Assembly (NCBI GenBank): GCA_963838835.1
Contig: CAWITA010000018.1
Span: forward strand, 124,001 to 188,000
Direction of reading: 5' to 3'
Source: Bog-473 sp963838835
GTDB taxonomy: Bacteria; Actinomycetota; Acidimicrobiia; Acidimicrobiales; RAAP-2
DNA length: 64,000 nucleotides
This document shows positions 45,226 to 54,292 of this stretch, piece after piece (position 1 is the first letter of the stretch; every line of letters begins with the position of its first letter). Both the position numbers and the translations under genes were made by a program. The notes under the pieces are model-generated. The model was not told the DNA's origin. It made no database searches and saw only the letters and a program-made list of their open reading frames with translations.

Positions 45226-45397
45226 GCATCCGGCCCCGTTACAACGTTCGGGGTCAGCCGTCCCGAGACAGGCAGGAGAGGGAATGATCGTGACCGCTCA
45301 TCCTCGAGAACGGCACAACAGCTCCCGACGGCAGTGCGACGGCGGACTCGGCCCGGCGAGGTCCGGCGGCGACCATCTCACCCGTTTCGGCCAGAGG

Positions 45398-45856
45398 TCA
45401 GTCTTCAGAATGTCGCTCGATGTGCTGCAGCTCGATCCACAGGGGGATCAAGAACCAGATGTAGACGTTGGTAAGTGTGTATTCGCTTTCGTTGTGGTGC
45501 GTCGTCATGGTGCCGATATCGCTGATACGGACACGGTCGTCTTTGCCCTGGTAGTCCCTGACCCGTTCCAGCAGCTCCATCAACTCCTCTTTGGAAGACA
45601 CCTCCATCCCGAAGTGGTCCATCTTCGGAGTGACCATGTATTCGTCCTTCGCCGGCAGCAGGTAGAGGAACTGGCCCAACGCTCCCGTATAGAGAATCAA
45701 TGGATTCCCCTTTTCCGTGCTGTTGTCTCCCTCGCTCCATCCGAAGACCTCGGAGAAGAAGTCGAGAAGGGCGGCACGGCCTTCATCGTCGAGGACGTCG
45801 GCATCCACACTCATCGCCACGTGGTTGATCCGAGGGGCAAAGGCTGTCCTTGTCAT
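45398..45856 (-). CDS. VOC family (glyoxalase-like) protein
   Basis: 152-residue single VOC-fold protein. It starts RINHVAMSVDADVLDDEGRA with His as first metal candidate, then DFFSEVFGWSE, PKMDHFGMEVSSKEELMELL with the second His, and WFLIPLWIELQHIE, whose Glu would be the third. The metal set His/His/Glu looks complete. ATG 45856 overlaps the stop of the upstream alcohol dehydrogenase as ATGA, so both are translated together. It may act on the aldehyde or ketone product of that enzyme (inference). Confidence 0.82.
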   Translation of the reverse strand: MTRTAFAPRINHVAMSVDADVLDDEGRAALLDFFSEVFGWSEGDNSTEKGNPLILYTGALGQFLYLLPAKDEYMVTPKMDHFGMEVSSKEELMELLERVRDYQGKDDRVRISDIGTMTTHHNESEYTLTNVYIWFLIPLWIELQHIERHSED

Positions 45857-46887
45857 AACGACAGACCCGGCCGGACCATCACCTTGCCGGGGATCTCGCC
45901 CCGGGAGAGTCGCACCATGGAGTCCATCACCTCACTGAGCGGAATGTCGTTGGGTTCGATCAACGACTGGACCGGTAACGTGCCGCTGTCGAGGAGGTCC
46001 ACCGCCGGCTGGAAGCCCTCGTCGTTGTAGTTGTAAGCCCCGACGATCTCGAGCTCGAAGATGATCAAGCGGTTCTGGTTGAATCGGGGCGGTTCGAACC
46101 CGGTACCGACGATGACCAAGGTCCCCGCATAGTCCAGCTGGCCGAGCGCTGCCTCGGCGGCGCTGGCGTGTCCCGAGCATTCGAAAGCGACCGCGTAGGG
46201 CTCCGCCACCGGCAATGTCATGGGTGGCTCCAAAAGCATGTCGGGTGTCATCACCCGGGTGGCTCCGACATCGAGTGCCCGCTCTCGCCGAACAGGTGAA
46301 GGCTCGCTCACGGTGATGTCGGTTATCCCCTGAGCGCGCAGCACGGCGATGATGAGCAGCCCAACGGGACCGGCCCCGGTGACGAGCACTCGATCATCGG
46401 GGCCTACGCCAGCCAGCTGCAGCGCGTGCAGGGTGATCGCCGTCGGTTCGGCCAGAGCCGCCACCCTGGTCGGTAGAGAATCGGGTATCCGGATCAAGTC
46501 GTCGACCGCAACTGTCTTATATCGGCAGAACGCACCGCGGTACCCGAGATAGGACGCCGGGGCACGCTTGAGGCACACCGAAGGGCGCCCCCGTCGGCAC
46601 GGCCGGCACACACCACACCCCGGTGCCGGATTGCCCACGACTCGATCACCGGGAGCCCAGCCGGAGCCATGAGGTGCGGAGGCCACAATGCCCGACCACT
46701 CATGGCCGAGAACTGCCCCGGGTTTGGCATAACGCTCAAGGACCATATGCAGATCTGATCCGCAAATCCCACACTCAGCAATTTCGACGAGAACTTCTCC
46801 CGGTGCCGGGTCGGGAGAAGGGATCTCCTCAACTGCGATCCTGCCATCGCCCACGTAGACGGCCGCTGGCATCAGCTTGGAGTGCAC
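45853..46887 (-). CDS. Zinc-dependent alcohol dehydrogenase (MDR family)
   Basis: 344-residue medium-chain dehydrogenase. The catalytic zinc ligands are Cys42 (CGICGSDLH) and His62-Glu63 (GHE). The structural zinc cysteines are Cys91, Cys94, Cys97, Cys105 (CGVCRPCRRGRPSVC). NAD-binding VTGAGPVGLLIIAVLRAQG. It belongs near the sorbitol/threonine-dehydrogenase branch of MDR enzymes. Translationally coupled (ATGA) to the VOC gene. Its promoter would lie in the 400-bp gap downstream of 46888. Confidence 0.92.
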   Translation of the reverse strand: MHSKLMPAAVYVGDGRIAVEEIPSPDPAPGEVLVEIAECGICGSDLHMVLERYAKPGAVLGHEWSGIVASAPHGSGWAPGDRVVGNPAPGCGVCRPCRRGRPSVCLKRAPASYLGYRGAFCRYKTVAVDDLIRIPDSLPTRVAALAEPTAITLHALQLAGVGPDDRVLVTGAGPVGLLIIAVLRAQGITDITVSEPSPVRRERALDVGATRVMTPDMLLEPPMTLPVAEPYAVAFECSGHASAAEAALGQLDYAGTLVIVGTGFEPPRFNQNRLIIFELEIVGAYNYNDEGFQPAVDLLDSGTLPVQSLIEPNDIPLSEVMDSMVRLSRGEIPGKVMVRPGLSL

Positions 46888-47288
46888 GGACCCATGCTAG
46901 GGGACATTTCAGGTCGAACGCGGGTGGTCACACGCGACGGCAGGCCTACCGCAACGTCACCCACGACGCACTCCGATGAGTCGAGAACGCGTTCTGATGG
47001 GCAAGTGGGACGCTGGGTCGGGTTTCCCCGGCTGCGTCATCGCGATACCTCTCCGATGGCGCGCCTCTTCGCCGTGGGAGCTGACTGACCACGCAAGTGC
47101 TCCTGCCCGATTGTGGCCAGTCGTCGGTCGACTTCATCCGTTCCTTGAGGTCGACTTCATCCGTTCCTCGCGGTCGACTCCTCACCCATGATTGGTCCTT
47201 GTTTGGAGGGCAGCATCCGAGGATCGAAGTGCTCGATAGGCCCAGAACCGCGATGCACTCGGGTTCCTTGCGTCCTTAGAATGTGGCG
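46888..47288. other. Divergent intergenic region (401 bp)
   Basis: Separates the alcohol dehydrogenase (minus) from the TIGR03085-like gene (plus). It carries the 23-bp tandem repeat at 47126-47180; no gene visible. Confidence 0.35.
47126..47180. repeat. Tandem repeat, 23-bp period
   Basis: GGTCGACTTCATCCGTTCCT occurs at 47126-47145 and again at 47149-47168, followed by a partial third copy (GGTCGACT, from 47172). About 110 bp upstream of the TIGR03085-like start, so it could be a regulatory array or slipped-strand duplication. Confidence 0.55.
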
Positions 47289-47909
47289 ATGAGCACTCCC
47301 AGCCTGGCTCAGCTGGAACGCAAGACCCTCTGCGACCTCTTTCTCGAGCGGGGTTCCTCGGCACCCACCTTGTGCGAAGGTTGGCTCACGGTCGATCTCG
47401 CGGCGCACCTCGTTGTGCGTGAACGGCGGCCCGACAGCGGACCCGGACTCGTCTGGCCCCCTCTGGCCGCTTACACGGACAAGGTAAGGCGAGCCGTGCG
47501 AGATCGCACGCCGTGGGAGAAGCTCGTCGAAACCGTGCGGAGGGGGCCGCCGTTGCTCCTTCGTCCGTTCGATGGGCCCATGAACACGGTCGAGTTCTTC
47601 ATCCACGTGGAAGACGTGCGTCGCGCGCAAGGCGCCTGGGAACCTCGCGCGATCTCCTCGGAATTGGCCGATGCCCTCTGGACGCGGGTGGGCCCCGGTG
47701 GGATGGCAAAAAAAGTCCCCGCCACGATCGTGATCACCTCGCCGGGACGGGCCGAGAAGCAGAGCGGCGCCGGGCCGCGCCTCACTCTCGCCGGCGACCC
47801 GGGTGAGCTCACCATGTTCGGCGCCGGCCGCCAAGAGGCGGCCAGGGTCGAGATCAGCGGCGACGCCGCACTGGCGGCCCAGCTGCGAGCCGCGACGCTC
47901 GGGGTCTGA
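47289..47909 (+). CDS. TIGR03085-like (DinB/mycothiol-dependent isomerase-fold) protein
   Basis: 206-residue actinobacterial protein related to the mycothiol-dependent maleylpyruvate isomerase superfamily. The start LAQLERKTLCDLFLERG is followed by PTLCEGWLTVDLAAHLVVRE, where His is the first metal ligand of the fold. GPMNTVEFFIHVEDVRRAQG supplies the other His positions. The last part (LTLAGDPGELTMFGAGRQEAARV) is typical for TIGR03085. Members bind metal and probably mycothiol; function undetermined. ATG 47289, with GTG 47283 two codons earlier. Confidence 0.85.
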   Translation: MSTPSLAQLERKTLCDLFLERGSSAPTLCEGWLTVDLAAHLVVRERRPDSGPGLVWPPLAAYTDKVRRAVRDRTPWEKLVETVRRGPPLLLRPFDGPMNTVEFFIHVEDVRRAQGAWEPRAISSELADALWTRVGPGGMAKKVPATIVITSPGRAEKQSGAGPRLTLAGDPGELTMFGAGRQEAARVEISGDAALAAQLRAATLGV

Positions 47910-48211
47910 CTGCCGAATCCTTCGATGCACCAAGCCTCGCTGCGTTCGGCTCCGGGCTGACGACCTACCCTCTCGTCGTTGAGCGCACGTGGCGCAGGCT
48001 CGCCGCGGTCGGGTCGGGACGAGCTCCAATTGAGTACATCTCGAAAGAACAGCTCCAGCATCTCCCGCGACGCTCGTCCGCAACGTCAACTGGTCACACA
48101 TCACCAGGTCGATGAGACACTGCGTGGACTCGTGGTGCTGGTCGACCTGCTGTTCAACACGCACTGCCGGACACCCGACGCGCCGGAAGTTCATGGAAGT
48201 CTGGGCGGCGG
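47910..48211. other. Convergent intergenic region (302 bp)
   Basis: Between the TIGR03085-like gene and the SCO6745-like gene, which end toward each other. I see no gene and no strong terminator hairpin. Confidence 0.25.
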
Positions 48212-49087
48212 TCAGTACTCGATCGGAGGCCAGGGCAGACCCATGTTGTTGAGCGCGGACACGGTGCCCGACGCCATGACCACCTCCGCGAGGGGTCGCA
48301 AGAGGCCGACGAGTTCTCTGGCCTCCTCACTCCCGATCCCGGCGAGAATGGGAGCGGCAAGTCGATTGGTCGTTTCCTCCAGCTGGTCTCGCGCCACGCG
48401 GCCGGCGTCGGTCACGGTACCGGAGATGTGAATCCATCCCCTCTCCTGTAGAGCTCGAACCTTGGCCGCCCATTCTTCCTCGCTCCAGCCGCGGTTCTTC
48501 CTGAGAGCGCCGGCGTCCGAGCGCCCCGTCGCAGTTTGCAGCACGAGCGCCTCGCACGGAGAGATGCCGGCCTCCATAAGGGCGGCCACGTGCCCGTCGC
48601 CGCGGTGCTCGCGCATGGTGGTCAGTGACTGCCAGAGCGACAGGTGAGCGACTGACGGTGGGTTCAGAGCGGCGTTCGCGGCGCCGAGCGGACGGCCGGC
48701 GTAGTCACAGTGGTCGATAGCGGCACGAGCGAGGTCCGCCGCCCGCCGGACATCTCTCGAAGCGACGGCGTCGCCGAGGAGTCGCCGGAGGATCTCGTCG
48801 ATCGCGTCGAGCCGAGCGTCGAGCAGCTGCTGCGGGCTGGCGAATCCCCAGGCATCCGGGATGGCCCGCTCCACCATACGGGGGTGGAAGTTGTAGAAGA
48901 CAGCGCACACCACCTCCGGCACGACCGGTCCGAGCGGGGCGGCGCGACACCCGAAGTAGCTCATCCAGCCGCCCTTGAGGCCGAGCCTGTCCGTACGGTC
49001 CCGGGTCTCCGGGGCGAAGTAGGTCACCGCGTGCACCGGCTCTCCGAATTGCCACACCAGCCGCGCCAGGCTCATTTCCGTCACCAC
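48212..49087 (-). CDS. SCO6745-like conserved actinobacterial protein
   Basis: 291 residues. EPVHAVTYFAPETRD, FGCRAAPLGPVVPEVVCAVFYNFHP, MVERAIPDAWGFASP and the second half with GHVAALMEAGISPCEALVLQ match the conserved family typified by Streptomyces SCO6745. The C-terminal half (WSEEEWAAKVRALQERGWI, TVTDAGRVARDQLEE) resembles a winged helix-turn-helix of the MarR type, so DNA binding is possible. No target is evident. ATG 49087; next ATG is four codons in. Divergent from DUF1059. Confidence 0.82.
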   Translation of the reverse strand: MVTEMSLARLVWQFGEPVHAVTYFAPETRDRTDRLGLKGGWMSYFGCRAAPLGPVVPEVVCAVFYNFHPRMVERAIPDAWGFASPQQLLDARLDAIDEILRRLLGDAVASRDVRRAADLARAAIDHCDYAGRPLGAANAALNPPSVAHLSLWQSLTTMREHRGDGHVAALMEAGISPCEALVLQTATGRSDAGALRKNRGWSEEEWAAKVRALQERGWIHISGTVTDAGRVARDQLEETTNRLAAPILAGIGSEEARELVGLLRPLAEVVMASGTVSALNNMGLPWPPIEY

Positions 49088-49409
49088 CGTCCCAAAGGAT
49101 CATGCCTCGGAGGCACCGGGGTCATCTCGCCCGCCAGCAAACCCGTCGTCCATTTGCGGTCCGATGCACTACGGCTCGCGGCCCGAACGTGGACGGGCGG
49201 CGGACCAGCTTCGCTTCCTGCGAGCACCAGCGTGATGGACACGGGTGACCCCAGAGGCCGAGCAGGATCGGAGAAGCTTCGCTGAGGGTCACTTCTTACA
49301 ATCGACTGATGACTTCGGAACGTGGTCGGCACCGAGGTGCTACGTAATTCGACCGACGATTGCCAGCACCCCGCGTCACCGGTGGCGGCACGAGGAGGGA
49401 CAGAGCCAA
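49088..49409. other. Divergent intergenic region (322 bp)
   Basis: Between the SCO6745-like gene and the DUF1059 gene. The ribosome site GAGGAGGGAC precedes 49410. Nothing else that I can support. Confidence 0.25.
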
Positions 49410-49646
49410 ATGAAGACAATGACGTGCAAAGAAATGGGTGGACCATGCGATTTCCCTCATCACGGAGCAACAGCAGACGAAGTCATAAAGGCACAAGATA
49501 GGCATCTTCGGGAAATGGTCGAAGCTGGCGATGACGCCCATCAAAGCGCCTTGAAAGAGATGAAGGGTCGCTGGCGGCACCCCATATCGGGAATGGGCTG
49601 GTATAAGAAGACCAAGCGTGACTTTGCCGCTCTGCCCGAAGCCTGA
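49410..49646 (+). CDS. DUF1059 small protein
   Basis: 78-residue protein. It begins MKTMTCKEMGGPCDFPHHG and continues TADEVIKAQDRHLREMV, the conserved DUF1059 block with two Cys and two or three His that could bind a metal. The C-terminus ends KGRWRHPISGMGWYKKT. Function unknown; members are common in actinobacteria and proteobacteria. The ATG has GGAGGGACAGAGCCAA upstream, and the open frame further upstream is not conserved in character. Confidence 0.85.
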   Translation: MKTMTCKEMGGPCDFPHHGATADEVIKAQDRHLREMVEAGDDAHQSALKEMKGRWRHPISGMGWYKKTKRDFAALPEA

Positions 49647-49807
49647 CGTCTCGCCGGCGTGGTCAAAGAAAGGACGAAACCTTGACTCGCTGATCCCCCA
49701 TAGGGCACGGGCGGGAAGAGAACGCAGTTCGAAGTCCCGGTCGGTCCACGCACCTGGACTTGATCCGGAGGAGCACGAGAGAAGGGCGACGGGGTTACCG
49801 TAGGCGG

Positions 49808-51343
49808 GTGACCGAGGATCCGAGACGGGATGCATCGTGGACGCAGGGGTTCTCGCGCCGGTCTCTCCTCGCCGGAACCGTCGCTGGCGGACTCGCCGCG
49901 ACCGGCCTCGCGTCGGCCGTCGGCAGCGAGGCCTACGCCCTCGCGACCGCCGCCAAGGGTCTTGGGCCGAATGGATCGCTTCTCCAACCCGGATCGCTTC
50001 CGTATCCCCATCGTCCGGCCGGTATCGACACGATGCCGCAGATCGAGCACATCGTTGTGCTCATGATGGAGAACCATTCGTTCGATGACCACCTGGGCAT
50101 GTTGGGTCGCGGGGACGGGCTCACTCTCGGCCCAGATGGCAAACCTCTCAACTACAACCCGAATCCCTCCGGTGGCTACGTCCAGTCGTTCCACAATCCC
50201 AACACATGCGGCGAGATGGATTCGGGCATCACGCAGACATGGAACGCGTCGCACATTTGCTTTGACAACGGCACCAATATGGGCTTCGTAAGAGGGTGTA
50301 GCGGAGCGGCTATGGGCTATTGGGAGCGCGACGACCTCCCCTTTTACTATTCGATGACCAGTCTGTTTCCCATCGGGGATCGCTACTTCTCGTCGGTGAT
50401 GGCGCAGACGTACCCGAATCGTCGTTTCCTGATTGCCGGCACCGCCCTCGGAAACATTCGAACCGACGTATCGGGAATCTCCAAGGTCGATGCCCCTAAC
50501 GGCACGATCTTCGACCGCCTCAACGAGCACGGTATCTCATGGAAGGACTATTACCCGGACCTCCCGACCTGTGCTCTCTTTGAGCCCGTGTTTCTGAACA
50601 ACCCGACCAAGGCCGTCCATGTAAGTGAGTTCTTCGCCGACGCGGCATCCGGCAACCTTCCATCCTTCAGCCTGGTGGATCCCTACTCGAATTTCTCAGA
50701 GGAGGACGGAGACATCACGGTCGGCGAGGGATACGCCGCCCTGGTCATCAACGCCGTGATGCAGGGGCCTGCTTGGGAGAAGACGGCGTTGATCTGGGTC
50801 TACGACGAGCACGGAGGCTGGTACGACCACGTTCCCCCCCAACCAGCGGTGAAGCCGGACAACGTGCCACCCGAACTCGAGCCGGGCGATCTGCCCGGTG
50901 CATACGACTACACAGGCTTCCGGGTGCCCTGCTGTGTGATCTCGGCCCGCTCGAAGAAGGACTACGTGTCACATCAGACGTTCGACCACACGTCGATCCT
51001 GAAGTTCGTCGAGACAAAATGGAATCTCCCCGCCCTGACCTACCGCGACGCCAATGCGCACGACATGTTGGACTTCTTCGACCTCAACTCGAAGACGCCA
51101 CCCTTCGTCGAGCCTCCCCGGTTGAAAACGCCCAGGAACCCATTTGCCAGCCCTGCCGCCCTTCCCCCTGGCTCCATTACAACGGCACAGCAGTCGATGT
51201 TCCACACGACGTGTACCGACCTCCCAGCCGGATCGCTTCCGCCGGCAGCCGCGAAGATCTCTGCCGTGCCGCCAGAGGCAAATGCGCTGATGGCGGCTCA
51301 ACAGAAGCGAGTCAAAAAGGAAATCCTGGCTCAGACCAGTTAG
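49808..51343 (+). CDS. Tat-exported phosphoesterase (phospholipase C / acid phosphatase family)
   Basis: 511-residue secreted enzyme. The twin-arginine signal (FSRRSLLAGTVAGG, Arg17-Arg18, then an Ala/Gly-rich helix) directs folded export. Catalytic motifs of the PF04185 family are IEHIVVLMMENHSFDDHLG (Glu88-Asn-His90), VYDEHGGWYDHV and FDHTSILKFVE. It would hydrolyse phospholipid head groups or other phosphomonoesters or diesters outside the cell. GTG 49808 is chosen because the Tat signal starts there; an upstream in-frame start at 49760 is less likely. Confidence 0.92.
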   Translation: MTEDPRRDASWTQGFSRRSLLAGTVAGGLAATGLASAVGSEAYALATAAKGLGPNGSLLQPGSLPYPHRPAGIDTMPQIEHIVVLMMENHSFDDHLGMLGRGDGLTLGPDGKPLNYNPNPSGGYVQSFHNPNTCGEMDSGITQTWNASHICFDNGTNMGFVRGCSGAAMGYWERDDLPFYYSMTSLFPIGDRYFSSVMAQTYPNRRFLIAGTALGNIRTDVSGISKVDAPNGTIFDRLNEHGISWKDYYPDLPTCALFEPVFLNNPTKAVHVSEFFADAASGNLPSFSLVDPYSNFSEEDGDITVGEGYAALVINAVMQGPAWEKTALIWVYDEHGGWYDHVPPQPAVKPDNVPPELEPGDLPGAYDYTGFRVPCCVISARSKKDYVSHQTFDHTSILKFVETKWNLPALTYRDANAHDMLDFFDLNSKTPPFVEPPRLKTPRNPFASPAALPPGSITTAQQSMFHTTCTDLPAGSLPPAAAKISAVPPEANALMAAQQKRVKKEILAQTS

Positions 51344-51597
51344 AACGGTCGGAGCCGGTCGACGGAAAGGGTGTGCCCGGCGGACAGACCAAGGCCAGCG
51401 CGCCTCGTGCAGCGGTGCTCCGACCACGTCTGCCCAAGTCCACATCCTCGAAAATCTCAACGGGGTTCTTGATTCCCTTGGGCGGCGCACCGAAAGCCAG
51501 CCCTGCTCGCTCGAGCCAGGCGCAGGGACGGTCGCCCGGAGTTCTGCGGATCACGAGGTTCTGCGGCGCCCAGACCGCCGGTCCAAGGCCACGTTCG

Positions 51598-52374
51598 TCA
51601 CTCCCCGGTCCAGTGCGGCGGCCGGTGGTCTACTGCGGCTCGTCGGCCCTCGACCGCGTCCTGGGTCGAGGCGGCCACATGACGCATGGTCTCGCCGAAG
51701 CGGATGGCCTCCAGGGTCGCCATGTGCCGAGTCCGCATTGCCGTCTCCTTCATGGCTCGCTGAGCGAGAGGCGCTCCGCTGAGAAGGCGATTCGCCAGCG
51801 CATTTGCCTCGTCGAGCAGCGCGTCGTGAGGCACCACTCTCCAGACGAGACCCATCGCGTGGGCTCGCTCGGCGTTGATGCGCTCCCCAGTGAGCAGCAG
51901 CTCCATGGCATCGGCCCAGTTGATGCGCTGCGGGAGTCGTATCGATGCCACGATGGCCGGGACGCCAAGACTCACCTCCGGCAGACCGAACTCAGCTCGG
52001 TCGCTTGCCAGGACGAAGTCGCACCAGCTGGCGAGCGTAAGCCCGTACCCCAGGCAGTACCCGTTCACGGCAGCAATGACGGGCTTGAAGATCTCCCATC
52101 CGCTCTCGAACGAATTGAGGGTCGGTTTCTCCCAGTATGTGCCAGCGAACTCCCCCGTGGACCCAGCTCCGTCGCGGAGGTCAGCGCCGACGCAAAAAGC
52201 TCGTCCAGAACCGGTGACGATAGCCACCCATGCCTCTCTGTCATCACGGAAACGTGCGAAGGCGTCATTCAGATCGCGGCGCATCTCGGCATTGATGGCG
52301 TTGAGAACATCGGGGCGGTTGTACGTGATGGTGGCCACGTGGCCATCGAGTCGGAACGTCGCTGAGTCCCCCAC
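51598..52374 (-). CDS. Enoyl-CoA hydratase/isomerase family protein
   Basis: 258-residue crotonase-fold protein. VATITYNRPDVLNAINAEM, oxyanion-hole GRAFCVGADLRDG, NGYCLGYGLTLASWCDFVLA and FGLPEVSLGVPAIVASIRL are the family blocks. Glu of LPEVSLGV corresponds to one catalytic Glu; the second is not obvious. ATG 52374. The 254-bp gap between it and the phosphoesterase shows no clear gene or strong hairpin. Confidence 0.88.
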   Translation of the reverse strand: MGDSATFRLDGHVATITYNRPDVLNAINAEMRRDLNDAFARFRDDREAWVAIVTGSGRAFCVGADLRDGAGSTGEFAGTYWEKPTLNSFESGWEIFKPVIAAVNGYCLGYGLTLASWCDFVLASDRAEFGLPEVSLGVPAIVASIRLPQRINWADAMELLLTGERINAERAHAMGLVWRVVPHDALLDEANALANRLLSGAPLAQRAMKETAMRTRHMATLEAIRFGETMRHVAASTQDAVEGRRAAVDHRPPHWTGE

Positions 52375-52596
52375 AAGGCCTTAGTCTGCCCGGTCTCGAG
52401 CCGGGTGTGCTGAGGTGATGCTGAGGCGAAGGTGAAGCGGGCGATCTGCTCTCGGATGGGTTCGTCGGCGAGGCCGAGAGCGGGGGCCGGTCGACGAGTC
52501 ATGATTGTCGTCCCCGGCGTTGCTAGAGCACCGCTCAGCAGCGGAGCACCCGGGCCGTCGTGCTCGGTGAGCCTGTTCTGACCTCCCGCCTATCCG

Positions 52597-52965
52597 CTAC
52601 CAGGTGCCCAACATCTGCGAGTGGAGGTCGATGACCGCCAGGAGATGTCCGAGACGGCCCATGACGGCCTCGGTGTCGCTCTGAGGATCAATCACAGCAC
52701 GCTGAGCAGTGAGGGCGATTTCCGCACAGGTGTTCAGCATCCACGGAACGTGTGTCCCGAGCTTCGGGTCGGGGCAGGGGTTCGCCATCAGCCATGCTGC
52801 GGCGTCCCTGGTGGCCACGTGCAATTCGTCTACCGCGGCCAACATCGTGGCTTCGTTCACACTGATCGAAGCGAGGAACCGGCGGCTGGCGGCCGTCACG
52901 GGGTCCAACTCGATCGTTGCTTTTCTCCGCCACTGTTCTGTTGTTGGCGTTTGGTGGGTATCCAT
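52597..52965 (-). CDS. Hypothetical protein
   Basis: 122 residues, no membrane segment or signal. Helix-rich: TAASRRFLASISVNEATMLAAV, ELHVATRDAAAWLMANPCPD, CAEIALTAQRAVIDPQ, MGRLGHLLAVIDLHSQML. I do not recognise a family. The clean ORF with high GC3-like codon use and alternating hydrophobic/charged helices supports translation. ATG 52965 lacks a strong ribosome site. Confidence 0.6.
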   Translation of the reverse strand: MDTHQTPTTEQWRRKATIELDPVTAASRRFLASISVNEATMLAAVDELHVATRDAAAWLMANPCPDPKLGTHVPWMLNTCAEIALTAQRAVIDPQSDTEAVMGRLGHLLAVIDLHSQMLGTW

Positions 52966-53333
52966 CGTGATCGACTAGCGGACGGGGCTGACAGATCAGC
53001 GGTGGGATAGTCGGCCCCGTCCTGGCGCGATTCTGGTCCGATCGAGTCGGACCCCGCATGGAGCCGTTTGGATCGAAGTGCCGCAACGTTCCCACAACGA
53101 GCCCTTCTCGGAGACGTCTGACCAGCCGATGGTCCGCTGATGGCCACAACCAGCGGACAACTCCCAACTGCGGCACCACGTTTGGTTCGTTTCACATTTT
53201 CCTACTCATCACTGTCAAGTCGTTCCCCAAATCAACCGACACGTGACCTGCACGGTCATTTCCCGTTTGGTTCATCTTGGTGGGCATGGGAAATCCGACG
53301 CCATCCACGACAATCGTTCAAAGGCGGTTCTCG
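52966..53333. other. Intergenic region (368 bp)
   Basis: Divergent gap. It looks slightly less GC-rich around 53190-53260, which might reflect a promoter for the small membrane protein at 53334 (AAAGGCGG ribosome site). No gene seen. Confidence 0.25.
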
Positions 53334-53600
53334 ATGTCACTGTTCATCATTTCCATCCCGCTCATGCTCGTTGCGGTCGGAATTGCGGTCGTCCCGTTGA
53401 TCGCCATGTCGAAGAAGGAAACGCGCCACCTCATGGGCGAAGCCGAACGGCGCCTCGAAGAGCACCGGCTCCTCCACCAGGCGCACCATCATCTCCGGCC
53501 CGCTACGGTTACGGCTCCCGCCAATGGGGCCGAGCACGTTCCGGTCCACCGGGATCGTCAGCGCCGCGCCCACGAGCCCGTTCTCGTGGAGAGCACCTGA
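53334..53600 (+). CDS. Small single-pass membrane protein
   Basis: 88 residues. Starts MSLFIISIPLMLVAVGIAVV, one membrane helix, then MSKKETRHLMGEAERRLEEH, basic and helical, ending in a His/Arg-rich tail (HRLLHQAHHHLRP). Of the same type as the protein at 57347, which has a helix followed by KAERRFNVHLRH. Function unknown. The longer frame from 53277 is not preferred because AAAGGCGG lies just before 53334. Confidence 0.6.
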   Translation: MSLFIISIPLMLVAVGIAVVPLIAMSKKETRHLMGEAERRLEEHRLLHQAHHHLRPATVTAPANGAEHVPVHRDRQRRAHEPVLVEST

Positions 53601-53813
53601 TCCGTAGATCGCGGCCTCGACTGGCGAGGGGCTGACCGCTGTCGCTCGTCACGGCAGCGACCAGACCCCACGCTCATGTGGTCGCTCTCGCGCCCGCCCG
53701 ATGAGGCTCGCGACGAGAAGGAACGGCGAACGTCCTCGCCGTTCCGAAGCGCCGTTCCGAAGTGACGTGGGATCGCCGGCCGGCAGAGGCGAAGGTCCCA
53801 CGGTCGCCCGCCG

Positions 53814-54278
53814 TCAGGCGCCGGCGGGACTCGCCTCCCGAGTGCTCGCCTGGGCCACGAGGACCATCCCGAACAGACAGACCGCGGTGATGTGGATCGC
53901 CGTGCACCATAGGCAGATCGCACCGATGCGGAAGAGCTCCAGGTAGACGAGGTAGAGCACCACGCCCGCGCCTGCGCCCGACACCACCAGCCGCATGCGG
54001 TCGACCCAGGTGGCGCCCGAGTCCCAGGACCAGGGGACGCTCAGCGCGGTCATCGTGACCGCCCACACGAGGCCGAGGACGGCGAGGGGCACGCCCAGGA
54101 CCACCGACCACGAGCTCGTCGTCACGAGCGCACAGTTCACGATCCCGGTGTCGGGACAGGCCAGTGCGGCAGGGTCGGTGTAGTGCGTAACGGTGAGATA
54201 CGACGCGATGGCCACCGCCGTCAGCGAGAGCCCGAGCGCGGCAACCCTCGCCCAGCTGGGCACACGTCGTGCGGTCAT
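53814..54278 (-). CDS. Vitamin K epoxide reductase (VKOR) homolog
   Basis: 154-residue integral membrane disulfide-forming protein that reoxidises a thioredoxin-fold partner using a quinone. Four predicted helices. The active-site pair Cys122-x2-Cys125 (ICLWC) and the loop cysteines Cys41 and Cys49 (LACPDTGIVNC) are both present, so the relay is complete. It starts 14 bp after the stop of the DUF929 gene on the same strand. That arrangement supports a functional pair for oxidative folding of exported proteins. Confidence 0.9.
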   Translation of the reverse strand: MTARRVPSWARVAALGLSLTAVAIASYLTVTHYTDPAALACPDTGIVNCALVTTSSWSVVLGVPLAVLGLVWAVTMTALSVPWSWDSGATWVDRMRLVVSGAGAGVVLYLVYLELFRIGAICLWCTAIHITAVCLFGMVLVAQASTREASPAGA

Positions 54279-54292
54279 CGCCGTTCCCACCC

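Noticed and set aside
47157..48194. Minus-strand open frame of 345 codons
   Set aside because: Antisense to the TIGR03085-like gene; Arg/Pro-rich nonsense-like composition.
50773..52365. Plus-strand open frame of about 530 codons
   Set aside because: Overlaps the phosphoesterase in another frame and the enoyl-CoA hydratase antisense; composition is a shadow.
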